A DNA stretch of 45,193 nt from Planctomycetota bacterium (GTDB lineage Bacteria; Planctomycetota; UBA1135). The translations under genes were made by a program, and so were the position numbers. The DNA lies in NCBI GenBank assembly GCA_030748415.1, contig JASMMA010000009.1, positions 1 to 45,193 on the forward strand, given 5' to 3'. A model generated the notes under the pieces. That model had not been told where the DNA came from and ran no database searches. It saw only the letters and a program-made list of their open reading frames with translations. Position 1 is the first letter of the stretch; each line of letters opens with the position of its first letter. This document shows, one piece after another, positions 15,993 to 25,169 of the stretch.

Positions 15993-16706
15993 ATGAAAGA
16001 AGAACACGCTGATTCCGACACTTTAGACCCCCAAACGCTCTCGCGCCTTGCGGGCGGGTTGGCACATGAACTGAAAAACCCTCTCAGCACAATTGGGCTT
16101 CATCTTGAAATCATGCGGGAAAATTGGGCCGAGGAAACCAATCCTTTAGCTCGCCGAACGATGAAAACTCTGGATGTTCTCAAGCAGGAAGTGGGGCGTT
16201 TGAACGATATTCTGGAAGATTTCTTACTTTACGCACGAACTGAAAATTTGGAGCGCACCCCTGTGGACTTAAACGCCCTCGTGCAAAAGGTTGCGACTTT
16301 CGTCACCCCTGAAGCTCAATCCCAGGGCATCACTCTGGATACCTTCTTGGATGGAAGTGTGCCTCCGATTTCTATTGATTCAGGGAAAATTCGCCAAGCT
16401 CTTTTGAATTTAATCATCAACGCTCGACAGGCCATGGAGGGAAAAGGTGGAACGATTAGCGTTATGACTCGTTTTCAGGACGAAACGGTAACCATGGAAG
16501 TCGTGGATGATGGTCCGGGAATGGATTCGAAAATATCTGAAAAATGTTTAGATGTTTATTTTTCAAGCAAGAAAGGTGGTTCAGGACTTGGTTTGCCAAC
16601 TGTCCGGCGCATTATGTTGGCCCATGGAGGTGAACTTGAAATTGATAGCAGTCCGGGACATGGGACATGTGTCCGAATGATTTTTCCTCTAGGAGGTGAA
16701 GCATGA
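15993..16706 (+). CDS. Soluble NtrB-like histidine kinase without a sensor domain
   Basis: 237 residues with only the transmitter core. The dimerisation helix carries GLAHELKNPLS with phospho-His25. The ATPase domain carries N box LINARQAME, G1 DDGPGM, a short lid and G2 GGSGLGL. There is no membrane helix, PAS or GAF domain, so the kinase must be cytosolic and take its signal through a partner or through the H-box region itself. Homologous NtrB and AtoS-type kinases activate sigma-54 regulators. Its last four bases overlap the response regulator gene (ATGA), so the two are a cognate pair. The function of the pair is unknown; nitrogen, stress and envelope roles are all possible. Confidence 0.9.
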   Translation: MKEEHADSDTLDPQTLSRLAGGLAHELKNPLSTIGLHLEIMRENWAEETNPLARRTMKTLDVLKQEVGRLNDILEDFLLYARTENLERTPVDLNALVQKVATFVTPEAQSQGITLDTFLDGSVPPISIDSGKIRQALLNLIINARQAMEGKGGTISVMTRFQDETVTMEVVDDGPGMDSKISEKCLDVYFSSKKGGSGLGLPTVRRIMLAHGGELEIDSSPGHGTCVRMIFPLGGEA

Positions 16707-18094
16707 GCTCAGACACCCGCAGATTGCTTATCGTAGAAGACGACGAAGCTCATGCCGACGCAATTCGGGCGGCACTGGAAGGCGACGGCCACCTGGTTGA
16801 AATCGCAACTGGAGTCAGTTCAGCATTGGACCGCATTCGTGCACGAAGCTTTGATTTGGTATTGACGGATCTGCAACTGGGTGAGCAGCGAGATGGATTA
16901 GACCTCCTCAGGGAAATTCGTAGGGACGAACCAGAGCTTTCGGTTTTTCTTATTACAGGTCACGGGAATTTAGAAGTTGCTGTTCGATCTTTACGAGAAG
17001 GTGCAGCAGACTATTTGACGAAGCCGGTAAATATCATCGAATTGCGCTCTCGCGTTCAGAAAGAATTGGAAAAGGTTCGCCTGAGTGAAGACAACCGTGA
17101 ACTTCGCGCAGAATTGGACCGCCGGTTTGGCCTTCAGGGAATGGTTGGACATTCCCCCCAAATGGAGAAAGTGTTTGGGCAAGTTCGGCAGGCTGGATCT
17201 ACGGATGCCTCCGTATTAATTTTGGGAGAATCGGGAACTGGTAAGGAACTTGTCGCCCGTGCCTTGCACCAACTCTCTGGAAGGTCTCGGAAGCGCTTTG
17301 TTGCTGTGAACTGCGCTGCACTCACAGAATCGATTATGGAAAGCCAGCTGTTCGGTCATGCCAAAGGTTCCTTTACAGGGGCCGACCAATCCCACGCAGG
17401 CAAGTTTGAGTATGCCCATGGTGGGACTTTGTTTCTGGATGAAATTGGGGACATGGCGACTGAAACCCAAGGCAAACTACTTCGAGCATTGGAAAACCGA
17501 ACAGTAACTCCGGTGGGTTCGAACCAAGATATACCTGTTGATGTTCGTATCTTAGCCGCCACCAATCGCGACCTCCTCCAAAGAGTAAAGGAGGGGAAAT
17601 TCCGCGAGGACTTGTTCTATCGCCTCAATGTAATCCCAATCGAATTGCCTCCCCTTCGGGAAAGGCCTGAAGACATCCCCATCCTTGTTGAGTACTTCAA
17701 AGAAGAACACCAGGAAAAGCACGGAAGGAAGATTGATGGGATTTCAGATGAAGTTTTTGAAGCCTTCACCTCCTATTCTTGGCCTGGGAATGTCCGTGAA
17801 CTCCGGAATGCCATGGAAACAATGGTGGTTCTGGATGGAGATGGCATTTTAGGGTTTGAAGATTTGCCAGCGAATCTTCAGGGCGTTTCGAACTTGGAGC
17901 CCCATTCCGACTCGAAGCAAAACGCTCCTCTTCCCTTAGCCGGCCGCACCTTGGCAGCTGTTGAAAAGGACTTAATTGAGCAAACCCTCGAAATGCTGGG
18001 CGGGAATCGAAGCAAAGCGGCTGCCAGCCTAAAAATGGGTGAGCGGACCCTTTATCGAAAAATAAAGGAATATGGGCTCAGGACTGCCAAATAG
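16703..18094 (+). CDS. NtrC-family sigma-54-dependent response regulator
   Basis: 463 residues with three domains. Receiver domain (about 5-120): acidic pocket D13/D14, phospho-acceptor D56 and K107. AAA+ domain (about 145-385): Walker A GESGTGKE (175-182), GSFTGA (222-227) in place of the usual GAFTGA, Walker B GGTLFLDEIGD (240-250), and FYRLNVIPIELPPLRER. The C-terminal Fis-type helix-turn-helix includes NRSKAAASLKMGERTLYRKIKEYG. Phosphorylation by the kinase encoded just upstream should drive ring assembly and open-complex formation at sigma-54 promoters. The next gene, dnaK, follows after 51 bases that contain a sigma-54-like sequence. Confidence 0.93.
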   Translation: MSSDTRRLLIVEDDEAHADAIRAALEGDGHLVEIATGVSSALDRIRARSFDLVLTDLQLGEQRDGLDLLREIRRDEPELSVFLITGHGNLEVAVRSLREGAADYLTKPVNIIELRSRVQKELEKVRLSEDNRELRAELDRRFGLQGMVGHSPQMEKVFGQVRQAGSTDASVLILGESGTGKELVARALHQLSGRSRKRFVAVNCAALTESIMESQLFGHAKGSFTGADQSHAGKFEYAHGGTLFLDEIGDMATETQGKLLRALENRTVTPVGSNQDIPVDVRILAATNRDLLQRVKEGKFREDLFYRLNVIPIELPPLRERPEDIPILVEYFKEEHQEKHGRKIDGISDEVFEAFTSYSWPGNVRELRNAMETMVVLDGDGILGFEDLPANLQGVSNLEPHSDSKQNAPLPLAGRTLAAVEKDLIEQTLEMLGGNRSKAAASLKMGERTLYRKIKEYGLRTAK

Positions 18095-18106
18095 GCAGGC
18101 TTTCCT

Positions 18107-18122
18107 CGGCACGCTAGTTGAA
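18107..18122 (+). promoter_or_regulatory. Candidate sigma-54 promoter before dnaK
   Basis: CGGCACG (18107-18113), four bases, then TTGAA (18118-18122) gives the spacing of the sigma-54 consensus TGGCACG-N4-TTGCW. The -24 GG and the following CACG are exact. The -12 element has GA in place of GC, which weakens the call. The expected start point would lie near 18132, leaving a leader of about 14 bases with GGAG (18134-18137) before the dnaK ATG. The gene just upstream encodes a sigma-54 activator. Confidence 0.35.
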
Positions 18123-18145
18123 ACTTAAGCCGTGGAGTAAAAACT

Positions 18146-20047
18146 ATGAGCAAAATAATCGGAATCGATCTCGGCACCACCAATTCAGTGGTAGCCATTC
18201 TTGAGGGCGGCGAGCCCAAAGTCATCCCCAACAAGGAAGGTGGACGGACCACGCCATCAGTTGTTGCATTTCTGGACGGAGACCAACGGCTTGTTGGTGG
18301 CCCGGCAAAACGGCAAGCAGTGACCAATCCAGCAAATACCGTTTTCTCCATTAAACGGTTCATGGGGCGGCGCCACGAAGAGGTATCTGACGAGGAAAAG
18401 ATGGTCCCTTACGAGATTGTTGGCGCCCCGAAAGAACCGGTCAAAGTTCTTGCGGGTGGCAAAGAAATGAGTCCTCCAGAAATATCTAGCCATGTTCTTG
18501 GCTATCTCAGAGAATGCGCCGAAGACTACCTTGGGCAAAAAGTTTCCAAAGCAGTCATTACGGTTCCCGCTTACTTCAATGATTCGCAGCGTCAGGCCAC
18601 CAAGGATGCTGGGAAAATTGCAGGCTTAGAGGTCGAACGAATTGTGAACGAACCCACAGCAGCGGCCTTAGCTTATGGGTTAGACAAAAGCAAAACCGGT
18701 AAGGTTGTTGTATTTGACCTTGGTGGGGGCACCTTTGATGTTTCCATCCTGGAAATTGGAGATGGTGTTTTTGAGGTCCTAGCGACCAACGGTGACACTC
18801 AATTAGGGGGAGATGATTTTGATCAAGCTCTCATCCATTGGGTGGCTGATGAATTCCAAAAAGAGCAAGGTGTTGACCTTCGGCAAGACCCCATGGCTCT
18901 TCAACGCCTAAAGGAGGCTTGTGAAAAAGCCAAGTGCGAACTCTCTTCTGCAAGCGAGACCCAAGTCAACCTCCCATTCATCACGGCGGACCAAAGTGGA
19001 CCCAAGCACTTGATGAGCACCATTTCTCGCTCCAAGTTTGAGGCATTAACTTCTGACCTAGTTGAGCGCACAAAGACACCTTGCTTAGACGCCTTGAAGG
19101 ATGCAGGTCTTCAACCTGCTGATATCGCAGAAGTCATTCTTGTAGGTGGTTCTACCCGAATCCCTAAAGTTCAGGAAACTGTTGCTGATGTCTTCCGCAA
19201 AGAAGTCAATAAGTCCATGAATCCCGATGAAGTGGTTGCTCTTGGGGCAGCGATTCAAGGTGGTGTATTAACGGGCGAGGTTGAAGATTTAGTTCTTTTG
19301 GATGTGACTCCTCTCTCATTGGGTATTGAAACGATGGGTGGTGTTATGACCACACTAGTCCCTCGGAATACAACCATCCCCACCACGAAGAAGGAAGTGT
19401 TCTCCACAGCTGCTGATAGCCAGCCCAGTGTTGAGGTGCATGTACTTCAAGGTGAGCGTCCGATGGCCCCTGACAACAGGACACTGGACAAGTTCCTCCT
19501 TGATGGAATTCCACCAGCACCGCGCGGAGTGCCTCAAATTGAAGTTAGCTTTGACATAGATTCAAATGGCATCCTTCATGTTTCTGCGAAAGATAACGCT
19601 ACTGGAAAGGAGCAAAAAATCCGAATTGAGCATTCTTCTGGTTTGTCAGATGATGACATCCAAAAGATGCAAGATGAAGCCGAACGCTTCAAAGAAGAAG
19701 ATGCGAAAACGAAAGAGGGCGTCGAACTTCGAAATGAAGCTGATCAAGTCGCTTGGCAGGGCAGAAAACTTGTCAAAGAGCACGAGGACAAGATTGAAGA
19801 TGCTGACAAGCAAGCAATTGAGGAAAAAGCTGACAGTCTGGAGAAGGCTGTTTCTGACTCCGATGCAGAGGCCATGACTTCCCTAAAAGAGGAAATGAAG
19901 GCCTTGTTGAGTTCAATCGGCGAAAAGCTTTATGCTGCTGCCGCTGCTGAATCCCCACAGGCTGGCGAGCAAGCTCCTGGGAGTGAGCCCGAATCCAAAG
20001 AATCCGGGGACCAAGTGGTTGATGCCGACTACGAAGTAAAGGACTGA
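18146..20047 (+). CDS. dnaK: Chaperone DnaK (Hsp70)
   Basis: 633-residue cytosolic ATP-dependent chaperone. The nucleotide-binding domain begins [14 protein letters not shown] and holds [15 protein letters not shown] and [11 protein letters not shown]. The interdomain linker reads [13 protein letters not shown]. The substrate domain follows, then a helical lid and an acidic tail ending DADYEVKD, close to the usual EEVKD-like end. GGAG lies about eight bases before the ATG. No grpE, dnaJ or hrcA neighbour is present and no CIRCE operator is visible upstream. The gene instead follows a two-component pair and may be regulated by it. A good hairpin terminator follows at 20069. Confidence 0.97.
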   Translation: MSKIIGIDLGTTNSVVAILEGGEPKVIPNKEGGRTTPSVVAFLDGDQRLVGGPAKRQAVTNPANTVFSIKRFMGRRHEEVSDEEKMVPYEIVGAPKEPVKVLAGGKEMSPPEISSHVLGYLRECAEDYLGQKVSKAVITVPAYFNDSQRQATKDAGKIAGLEVERIVNEPTAAALAYGLDKSKTGKVVVFDLGGGTFDVSILEIGDGVFEVLATNGDTQLGGDDFDQALIHWVADEFQKEQGVDLRQDPMALQRLKEACEKAKCELSSASETQVNLPFITADQSGPKHLMSTISRSKFEALTSDLVERTKTPCLDALKDAGLQPADIAEVILVGGSTRIPKVQETVADVFRKEVNKSMNPDEVVALGAAIQGGVLTGEVEDLVLLDVTPLSLGIETMGGVMTTLVPRNTTIPTTKKEVFSTAADSQPSVEVHVLQGERPMAPDNRTLDKFLLDGIPPAPRGVPQIEVSFDIDSNGILHVSAKDNATGKEQKIRIEHSSGLSDDDIQKMQDEAERFKEEDAKTKEGVELRNEADQVAWQGRKLVKEHEDKIEDADKQAIEEKADSLEKAVSDSDAEAMTSLKEEMKALLSSIGEKLYAAAAAESPQAGEQAPGSEPESKESGDQVVDADYEVKD

Positions 20048-20068
20048 GTCTTCACTCCTTTCGAGATA

Positions 20069-20092
20069 GGGGCTACCTCCGGTGGCCCCTTT
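20069..20092 (+). terminator. Terminator-like hairpin after dnaK
   Basis: GGGGCTACC (20069-20077) pairs with GGTGGCCCC (20081-20089) over nine pairs including one G-T, with a three-base loop. The T tail is short (TTT, then CC), so termination may be partial or aided by Rho. It separates dnaK from the ABC transporter genes. Confidence 0.6.
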
Positions 20093-20130
20093 CCAATTCT
20101 GGGCCCAGACAGACTATCCTTTCAGTGTCC

Positions 20131-21045
20131 ATGATCGTTGCCAACCGCCTTAGCAAACACTTTGGGAGTTTGACCGCTCTCAAAGATGTTAGTTTTGAGG
20201 TAGCCTCTGGCGAGGTTTTGGGCTTTCTTGGACCAAATGGCGCAGGAAAATCTACCACCCTCAGAATCCTGAGCGGGTACCTTCCTCCCAGCTCGGGGAG
20301 TGCCTCCATCGGAGGGCACGACCTTCTAAACGAATCCATTCCTGCCCGCCGACTTACTGGCTACCTCCCTGAAAGTTTTGCTGCCCCACCGGAACTACGG
20401 GTGGGGGAATACCTCCGCTACCGTGGAAAACTCCGTGGCCTTTATGGTCCAAAATTGAATTCCCGTTTGGATTCTGTCATAAGCCAGTTGGATCTTGAAT
20501 CCAGAGTTGACCAAAGCTTTGGAACTTTATCCAAAGGATTTCGCCAGCGAGTGGGGTTGGCTGACGCCCTACTTTCCGAACCTCCTGCTCTTCTTCTGGA
20601 TGAACCTTTTGGGGGCCTCGATCCTCTGCAGCGGCACGAGTTTCGAACCATCATTCGAGAACTTGCCCAATCTGGTATTGCCGTTCTATTCAGTTCCCAT
20701 GTTCTGCCGGAGGTGGAAGAACTTGCCGATCGGGTTCTCATTCTCCACCAAGGCGTAGCAAGGGCCCTAGGGACCCAAGATGAACTCGCAGGTCAACTCC
20801 AGAGGTGCACCTCTTATCGAATTAAAATCAACGCGCCATCCACCTCCTTTGAAGAAGATTTGAGAAATGAATTTCCTGGTATTGCAGTAAAAGCACTTTC
20901 TGAATCCGTATGGGAACTAGAGGCTTTGGAAGAGTCTTCTCGAAGTGCACTTTTTAGCTGGTTAGCCAATCGGCAAGAGGCCACCTTAGAATTTTCCCCG
21001 GTTTTACCTCGCCTCGAGGATCTGTTCAGGAGCACTGTTTCCTAA
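20131..21045 (+). CDS. ABC transporter ATP-binding protein, GldA-like
   Basis: About 304 residues with one ABC ATPase domain: Walker A GFLGPNGAGKSTT, Q-loop region LPES, signature LSKGFRQRVGLADAL, Walker B LLLDEPFGGLDP, and H-loop SSHVL. A C-terminal extension of about 85 residues is typical of the GldA/CcmA-like exporter class. The ATG at 20131 is preferred; a GTG six bases upstream is possible. It is followed after two bases by a membrane permease and then by GldG-like and DUF4340-like genes. The set resembles the GldAFG module of Bacteroidetes, which also occurs in non-gliding bacteria. The substrate is unknown. Confidence 0.92.
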   Translation: MIVANRLSKHFGSLTALKDVSFEVASGEVLGFLGPNGAGKSTTLRILSGYLPPSSGSASIGGHDLLNESIPARRLTGYLPESFAAPPELRVGEYLRYRGKLRGLYGPKLNSRLDSVISQLDLESRVDQSFGTLSKGFRQRVGLADALLSEPPALLLDEPFGGLDPLQRHEFRTIIRELAQSGIAVLFSSHVLPEVEELADRVLILHQGVARALGTQDELAGQLQRCTSYRIKINAPSTSFEEDLRNEFPGIAVKALSESVWELEALEESSRSALFSWLANRQEATLEFSPVLPRLEDLFRSTVS

Positions 21046-21047
21046 GG

Positions 21048-21794
21048 ATGCGCGCATTTCTTGCTCAACTTCAACGGGAGGTGTTCTCGCTTTTGATTAC
21101 ACCATCTGTTTACGCCTTGCTTGCGGTTTGGTATTTTCTAAATGGTCTCCTGTTCCTTTATCTTTTGGATTATTCTCCAGCTGTACAAGCTGACCTGAGG
21201 TTGTTGCCCCAATACTTTTTTGGTAGCGGCCTCTTAGTTTGGCTATTGCTCCCTGCTTTCCCGCCCCTAATAACTCTTCGCCTTCTGGCTGAGGACCATC
21301 GATTGGGCACTCTTGAACCACTTTTAGCCTCGCCCATTACTGATTTTGCCGTCGTGTTGGCTAAATACCTTGGTGCGTGCTTATTTTTCCTGTTCTTCTG
21401 GGGGGGGATTTTGCTCCTATTCTTGCTCCTGGATTTTCATGGCGCAACTCTGGATTGGCCTCGCGTCTTAAGCGCCTTTCTCGGTGCTCTTCTCGCAAGT
21501 TTTTTATTCCTTGCTACGGGGCTTTGGGCCTCCTCTTGGGGTGGCAACTTAGTATTTGCTGCGGGCGGGGGAGCTGTTTTGAATTACATGCTTTTGTTTC
21601 TGCCTGCGCTTTTGGAGAACTCAGCCGGCACTTTAGGAGAAGTTGCCCGAGCGGGCAGCATTCCCCGAATGTTGGACCAAGGCTTTGCATCGGGATTAGT
21701 TGATTCTTATGCCCTTGCCTTCTTTGCATCCCTTTCGGCATTCTTCCTCTTTTTGACCTGGCTAAAGCTTGTTTCCCGGAGATGGGTTCCGTGA
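21048..21794 (+). CDS. ABC transporter permease, GldF-like
   Basis: 248 residues with about six hydrophobic helices. The first follows a short amphipathic N terminus (MRAFLAQLQREVFSLL), as in ABC-2 permeases. The segment EDHRLGTLEPLLASPITDFAVVLAKYLGA is the conserved coupling region of this family, which should contact the ATPase encoded upstream. Length and context fit GldF-like permeases. The 3' end overlaps the GldG-like gene by four to thirteen bases depending on that gene's start, so translation is likely coupled. Confidence 0.88.
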   Translation: MRAFLAQLQREVFSLLITPSVYALLAVWYFLNGLLFLYLLDYSPAVQADLRLLPQYFFGSGLLVWLLLPAFPPLITLRLLAEDHRLGTLEPLLASPITDFAVVLAKYLGACLFFLFFWGGILLLFLLLDFHGATLDWPRVLSAFLGALLASFLFLATGLWASSWGGNLVFAAGGGAVLNYMLLFLPALLENSAGTLGEVARAGSIPRMLDQGFASGLVDSYALAFFASLSAFFLFLTWLKLVSRRWVP

Positions 21795-23248
21795 TTCGCC
21801 GTCTCAAATTGGGTGCGTTGACCAGCTTTGCAGCTATTGCGGCAGCATGCTTGACTATTTTTCTTCTTCAGTTCTTCCACCGTCCAGACTTTAGGGTTCG
21901 CTGGGATTGGGTAGGGGAGGGAACAGCTACTTTGTCGGACAGGACTGCGGCTGCACTACAAGAACTACCGGATGGTTCGAGTGCCACTCTGTTCCTTTAC
22001 CCCGAAGAAGAAGCCTACTTGGTGAACGGTGCTGCTGTTTACCCCAGGGCCTTTGGGTTGTTGAGGACAGCCCTAGAAGATGCTCGCATTCGAGCAGGCG
22101 GGCAACTTGAAGTCCAGGTACTGGACATTCGTTCTGCACCAGTGGAAATGGACGCTGCCAGAACCCGACTCAATCGTCAAATTGGCGAGTGTCTCATCCT
22201 TGAAAGCGAGGGTGGCCGGCAAGTGCTCTCGTTTCGCGACCTATTCTCTGTAGATTCGCTATCTGGTACTCGCCCCGCCCGTCTAAACAGCCATCGAATC
22301 GATGAAGCCCTTGGCAATGCCGCATCCAGGCTTGCACTGGGCCAACTTTTAAAGGTGGCTGTTTTAAGTTCCCATATCCCCGGTCCAGCCGGTGACCCTA
22401 TTGCTTTGGCCCCCTTTGTCCGGCTTCTGGAAACTGAAGGCTTTGAAGCCGTTTCTGTGGGAAACATCCCTGCACCTGACGATGGGTACGATTTGCTTGT
22501 GGTCCCTGGGCAGATGGAAATGTTCAAAAGTTCCAACGCCGATGCCGCGATTGAATGGGTCCAATCCGGCCTACCCCTCTTTGTTGGCCTAGGTTTTTCT
22601 GCGCCTTCTGAGGTGAGTTCTTTCTGGAATTCGGCTCTTTCTGACTTAGGTGTTCTTTTTTCAGATGGACTCGTTTGCCAGCGCTGGCGAGGAAACTATG
22701 GAGACAGCCGTTGTGCAAATGAACTTGAAATACCCCCTTCCCGCCTTCAACAAACCCATCCCATAACCTCTGACCTTCGCTTAGCCAACCGCGGGCTGGA
22801 GCTTCAGGGAGTCCGTCCACTTTCCTTGCAATTAAGCTCTGAAAATTACCTCAGGGACCAGCTCGTTTGGATGGATAAGCTTGCATGGGTTGAAACTGAA
22901 TCCATTCCTGACTTTGCCCCAGGCCCCTCAGAAAAGCGCGGGCCGTTCCCGATTGTTGTAGCAGCTCAGCCTACGATTTCGGCCAATGAAGCTTCAGGGA
23001 GAATCGTTTTGATGGGAACTGCTGGCCCATTCTATGGAGGGACCGCTCGCCACCGTGATTTCCTTGCTGCATCTACTCGCTGGTTGCTCGGCGAAGACAC
23101 CAAACGTTCGGGCCTTGTTTCTCTTGAGAGTCTTCCATTCCGACCAACGCAAAAGGTCCGCGCCCAATTGGGCAACTTGTCTCTTTTAGCCATCCCAGGT
23201 ATTGCTTTGCTCATTGCTCTTCTTACGAGGTGGCGCCGCAAGTCATGA
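21782..23248 (+). CDS. GldG-like membrane-anchored protein of an ABC system
   Basis: 488 residues with one hydrophobic helix near the N terminus (about 12-32) and one near the C terminus (about 463-482). Between them lies a large domain expected outside the cytoplasm. The layout is that of GldG-type "ABC-type uncharacterized transport system" proteins, whose central part resembles the DUF4350/ThuA-like fold. YDLLVVPGQMEMF fits that region. The start may be ATG 21782 or GTG 21791, the latter giving a GTGA overlap with the permease stop. The gene order ATPase, permease, GldG-like, DUF4340-like is the usual one. The biological role outside Bacteroidetes is not known. Confidence 0.8.
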   Translation: MGSVIRRLKLGALTSFAAIAAACLTIFLLQFFHRPDFRVRWDWVGEGTATLSDRTAAALQELPDGSSATLFLYPEEEAYLVNGAAVYPRAFGLLRTALEDARIRAGGQLEVQVLDIRSAPVEMDAARTRLNRQIGECLILESEGGRQVLSFRDLFSVDSLSGTRPARLNSHRIDEALGNAASRLALGQLLKVAVLSSHIPGPAGDPIALAPFVRLLETEGFEAVSVGNIPAPDDGYDLLVVPGQMEMFKSSNADAAIEWVQSGLPLFVGLGFSAPSEVSSFWNSALSDLGVLFSDGLVCQRWRGNYGDSRCANELEIPPSRLQQTHPITSDLRLANRGLELQGVRPLSLQLSSENYLRDQLVWMDKLAWVETESIPDFAPGPSEKRGPFPIVVAAQPTISANEASGRIVLMGTAGPFYGGTARHRDFLAASTRWLLGEDTKRSGLVSLESLPFRPTQKVRAQLGNLSLLAIPGIALLIALLTRWRRKS

Positions 23249-24552
23249 ACCCTTCGCGCCTTTTCCTTTTTGCAATTCTGTTGCTGGGGGCAGCTGTTCT
23301 TGTTTCTCGCTTTCCAAGTGAAACTCTTGAATCCGACGCCATTGCCCCAAGGTTTGACTCGAACCCCATACTGAGTGTTTCGCCAGATTCGATTGTTCAG
23401 GTCACGACACACTTCCCTCTCATGAGAGGGCAAGTCCAACTCACTAGATCTGACTCCGAGCTTTGGATGTTAACTGAGCCCCTGCGAGATGTCGCCGATT
23501 CGGCAGGAGTTCAAAACCTGCTGAACGGACTGACCCGAGACTCTACATTTCCGAAACCTAAGGAGTGGGGGAGCCTCGAATTAAAGGCCCTTGGTTTGGA
23601 CCCACCATCCATGACAGTTGAAGTCACTTTAGAAACGGGTATTACTCATACGATTGGAATTGGCGTTCTTGATCGGACTGGAGACAAGAAGGCTGCTTCA
23701 CTGGATGGTCGAGTTTTTCGCATTGGAAAAGGTGTCGCAAATTTATTTGAACGCCCTGCCCTCAGCTGGAGATCTCCCCTTGTATTCACCGGAGGTCAAT
23801 CTGTTCGACGAATCGAATATTTTTCATCTCCTGATTCGGCCCCACGAGTATTCCAGAAACGAGGCAGCGATTGGTACCTCATCCAACCAGAAACCGCCCT
23901 CCTCTCTAACCAGGCAACTTCCGCATTAAAGCGCATGCTTCGAGCCCGTGGTACCGATTTTCCCGAAGAAATGGTGAACGCCGAACAAGCGGCCGGGATG
24001 CATCGTGGTGAAAAATGGGTGTTCTATCAAGGGAATCGAAAATTTGCCGTTTATCGGCGGGGGAATCTGGCTCTTGCTGATGGTCGGCCCTACTTGCTGT
24101 CCGTCCAGCAAGGAGACTTCGGACTGGCTTATTTGTCAGATGAAGAATTGCCCAGTCAGCGTATGGCCAACCTATTGCCGAATGAAGTTGTAAGTGTAAA
24201 AATTGAAGTTGGCGAATCAATCGCTAATTTTCGAAAACGCGCCTCGGGTTGGTATCCCTTTGGAGCCGATATTCTTCCCAGTAACTTGGACCAGTCTCTA
24301 GAGAGTATTGTCCGAGAACTCGCTTTACTGGAAAGGCTCCATTCCTATTCTGCACCAACAAGAGAGCCCATAGCGCGGGTTATTTTGTCTCGGTCCCAGA
24401 CCCCTCAGGCAAAAAGCGGAATCCAATTTGATATATGGAGGGTTGCTGAGGGTAGTTATTTAGGAGGCGTCTCTGGCGAGGGAACTGTTATTCACCTAAA
24501 TGCTCAACTTGTAAAGAAGTGTGCCGAGTTGGCACTCGTCAAGACTCATTAA
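23245..24552 (+). CDS. DUF4340-type exported or membrane-anchored protein
   Basis: About 435 residues. A single N-terminal hydrophobic segment (RLFLFAILLLGAAVLVS) suggests a membrane anchor or signal, with the rest outside the cytoplasm. Repeated elements such as LWMLTEPLRDVADSAGVQNLLNGL and DWYLIQP..ALLSNQATSALKRML match the DUF4340 pattern of paired beta-alpha repeats. The ATG at 23245 overlaps the GldG-like stop as ATGA; a GTG at 23230 would give five more residues. It is the last gene of the ABC cluster and its TAA overlaps the convergent purN stop by four bases (TTAA). Function is unknown; context puts it with the ABC system. Confidence 0.75.
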   Translation: MNPSRLFLFAILLLGAAVLVSRFPSETLESDAIAPRFDSNPILSVSPDSIVQVTTHFPLMRGQVQLTRSDSELWMLTEPLRDVADSAGVQNLLNGLTRDSTFPKPKEWGSLELKALGLDPPSMTVEVTLETGITHTIGIGVLDRTGDKKAASLDGRVFRIGKGVANLFERPALSWRSPLVFTGGQSVRRIEYFSSPDSAPRVFQKRGSDWYLIQPETALLSNQATSALKRMLRARGTDFPEEMVNAEQAAGMHRGEKWVFYQGNRKFAVYRRGNLALADGRPYLLSVQQGDFGLAYLSDEELPSQRMANLLPNEVVSVKIEVGESIANFRKRASGWYPFGADILPSNLDQSLESIVRELALLERLHSYSAPTREPIARVILSRSQTPQAKSGIQFDIWRVAEGSYLGGVSGEGTVIHLNAQLVKKCAELALVKTH

Positions 24553-25169
24553 ACAGAAACCCAAAGAGCTCCCTTTTCTGTTAAGCACACGCGCTTGTCG
24601 AGGCACGCTTGAATTGCTTCAGGTAAAGCTCTCTTCTCGGCTTCAAAGACCCGCGCAGCAAGAGTTTCGTGAGTGTCACTTTTGGAAACGGGCACGGCTT
24701 CTTGGAGAATAACGGCACCCTTGTCATATTCCGGACTTACAAAATGGACAGTGCATCCACTAATGGGGGCGCCATCTTCGATAACCGCTCGGTGAACTCG
24801 CTCTCCCCAAAAGCCCTTGCCTCCGTAGGCCGGCAGTAAGGCAGGGTGGATATTAATAACTCGGCCAAGAAACTCTGGAGTCACAGGGAAAAGGGATAGC
24901 CAACCTGCCAGAACAATTAGAGCCGGATTTTCTTGGGTCAAAGCCTGCAAAAGGGCTGCGTTGCGCTTGTCCATGCTCGGGTAGCTTGCTTTGTGGAAAA
25001 CTTGGCACGGAATCCCAAGGCGTTTTGCACGCTGGACAGCACCGCAGTCGGGTCTGGATACAACAATCAGACGAAGTTCAGCATTCAATTGCTTGGCTTC
25101 TATTCGCTCGGCTAAGTTTTCAATACTTCTTCCGCCTCCTGAAGCAAGAACAACGATTCGATTGTTCAT
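24549..25169 (-). CDS. purN: Phosphoribosylglycinamide formyltransferase PurN
   Basis: 206-residue cytosolic enzyme that moves the formyl group of 10-formyl-THF to GAR in purine synthesis. The catalytic triad is visible as Asn106 and His108 in INIHPALLP and Asp149 in YDKG. The phosphate loop reads GGGRSIENL. Length is typical. The segment after the HPALLP motif reads AYGGKGFWGERVH, slightly unlike the common AFPG form but seen in some PurN branches. It starts within the stop of the Ser/Thr kinase gene (ATGA overlap) and ends with a four-base overlap with the DUF4340 gene. It is the third gene of a yggS-kinase-purN operon. Confidence 0.94.
   Translation of the reverse strand: MNNRIVVLASGGGRSIENLAERIEAKQLNAELRLIVVSRPDCGAVQRAKRLGIPCQVFHKASYPSMDKRNAALLQALTQENPALIVLAGWLSLFPVTPEFLGRVINIHPALLPAYGGKGFWGERVHRAVIEDGAPISGCTVHFVSPEYDKGAVILQEAVPVSKSDTHETLAARVFEAEKRALPEAIQACLDKRVCLTEKGALWVSV

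Noticed and set aside
18095..18145. CIRCE (HrcA) operator upstream of dnaK
   Set aside because: I looked for TTAGCACTC-N9-GAGTGCTAA and found no resemblance in the gap.
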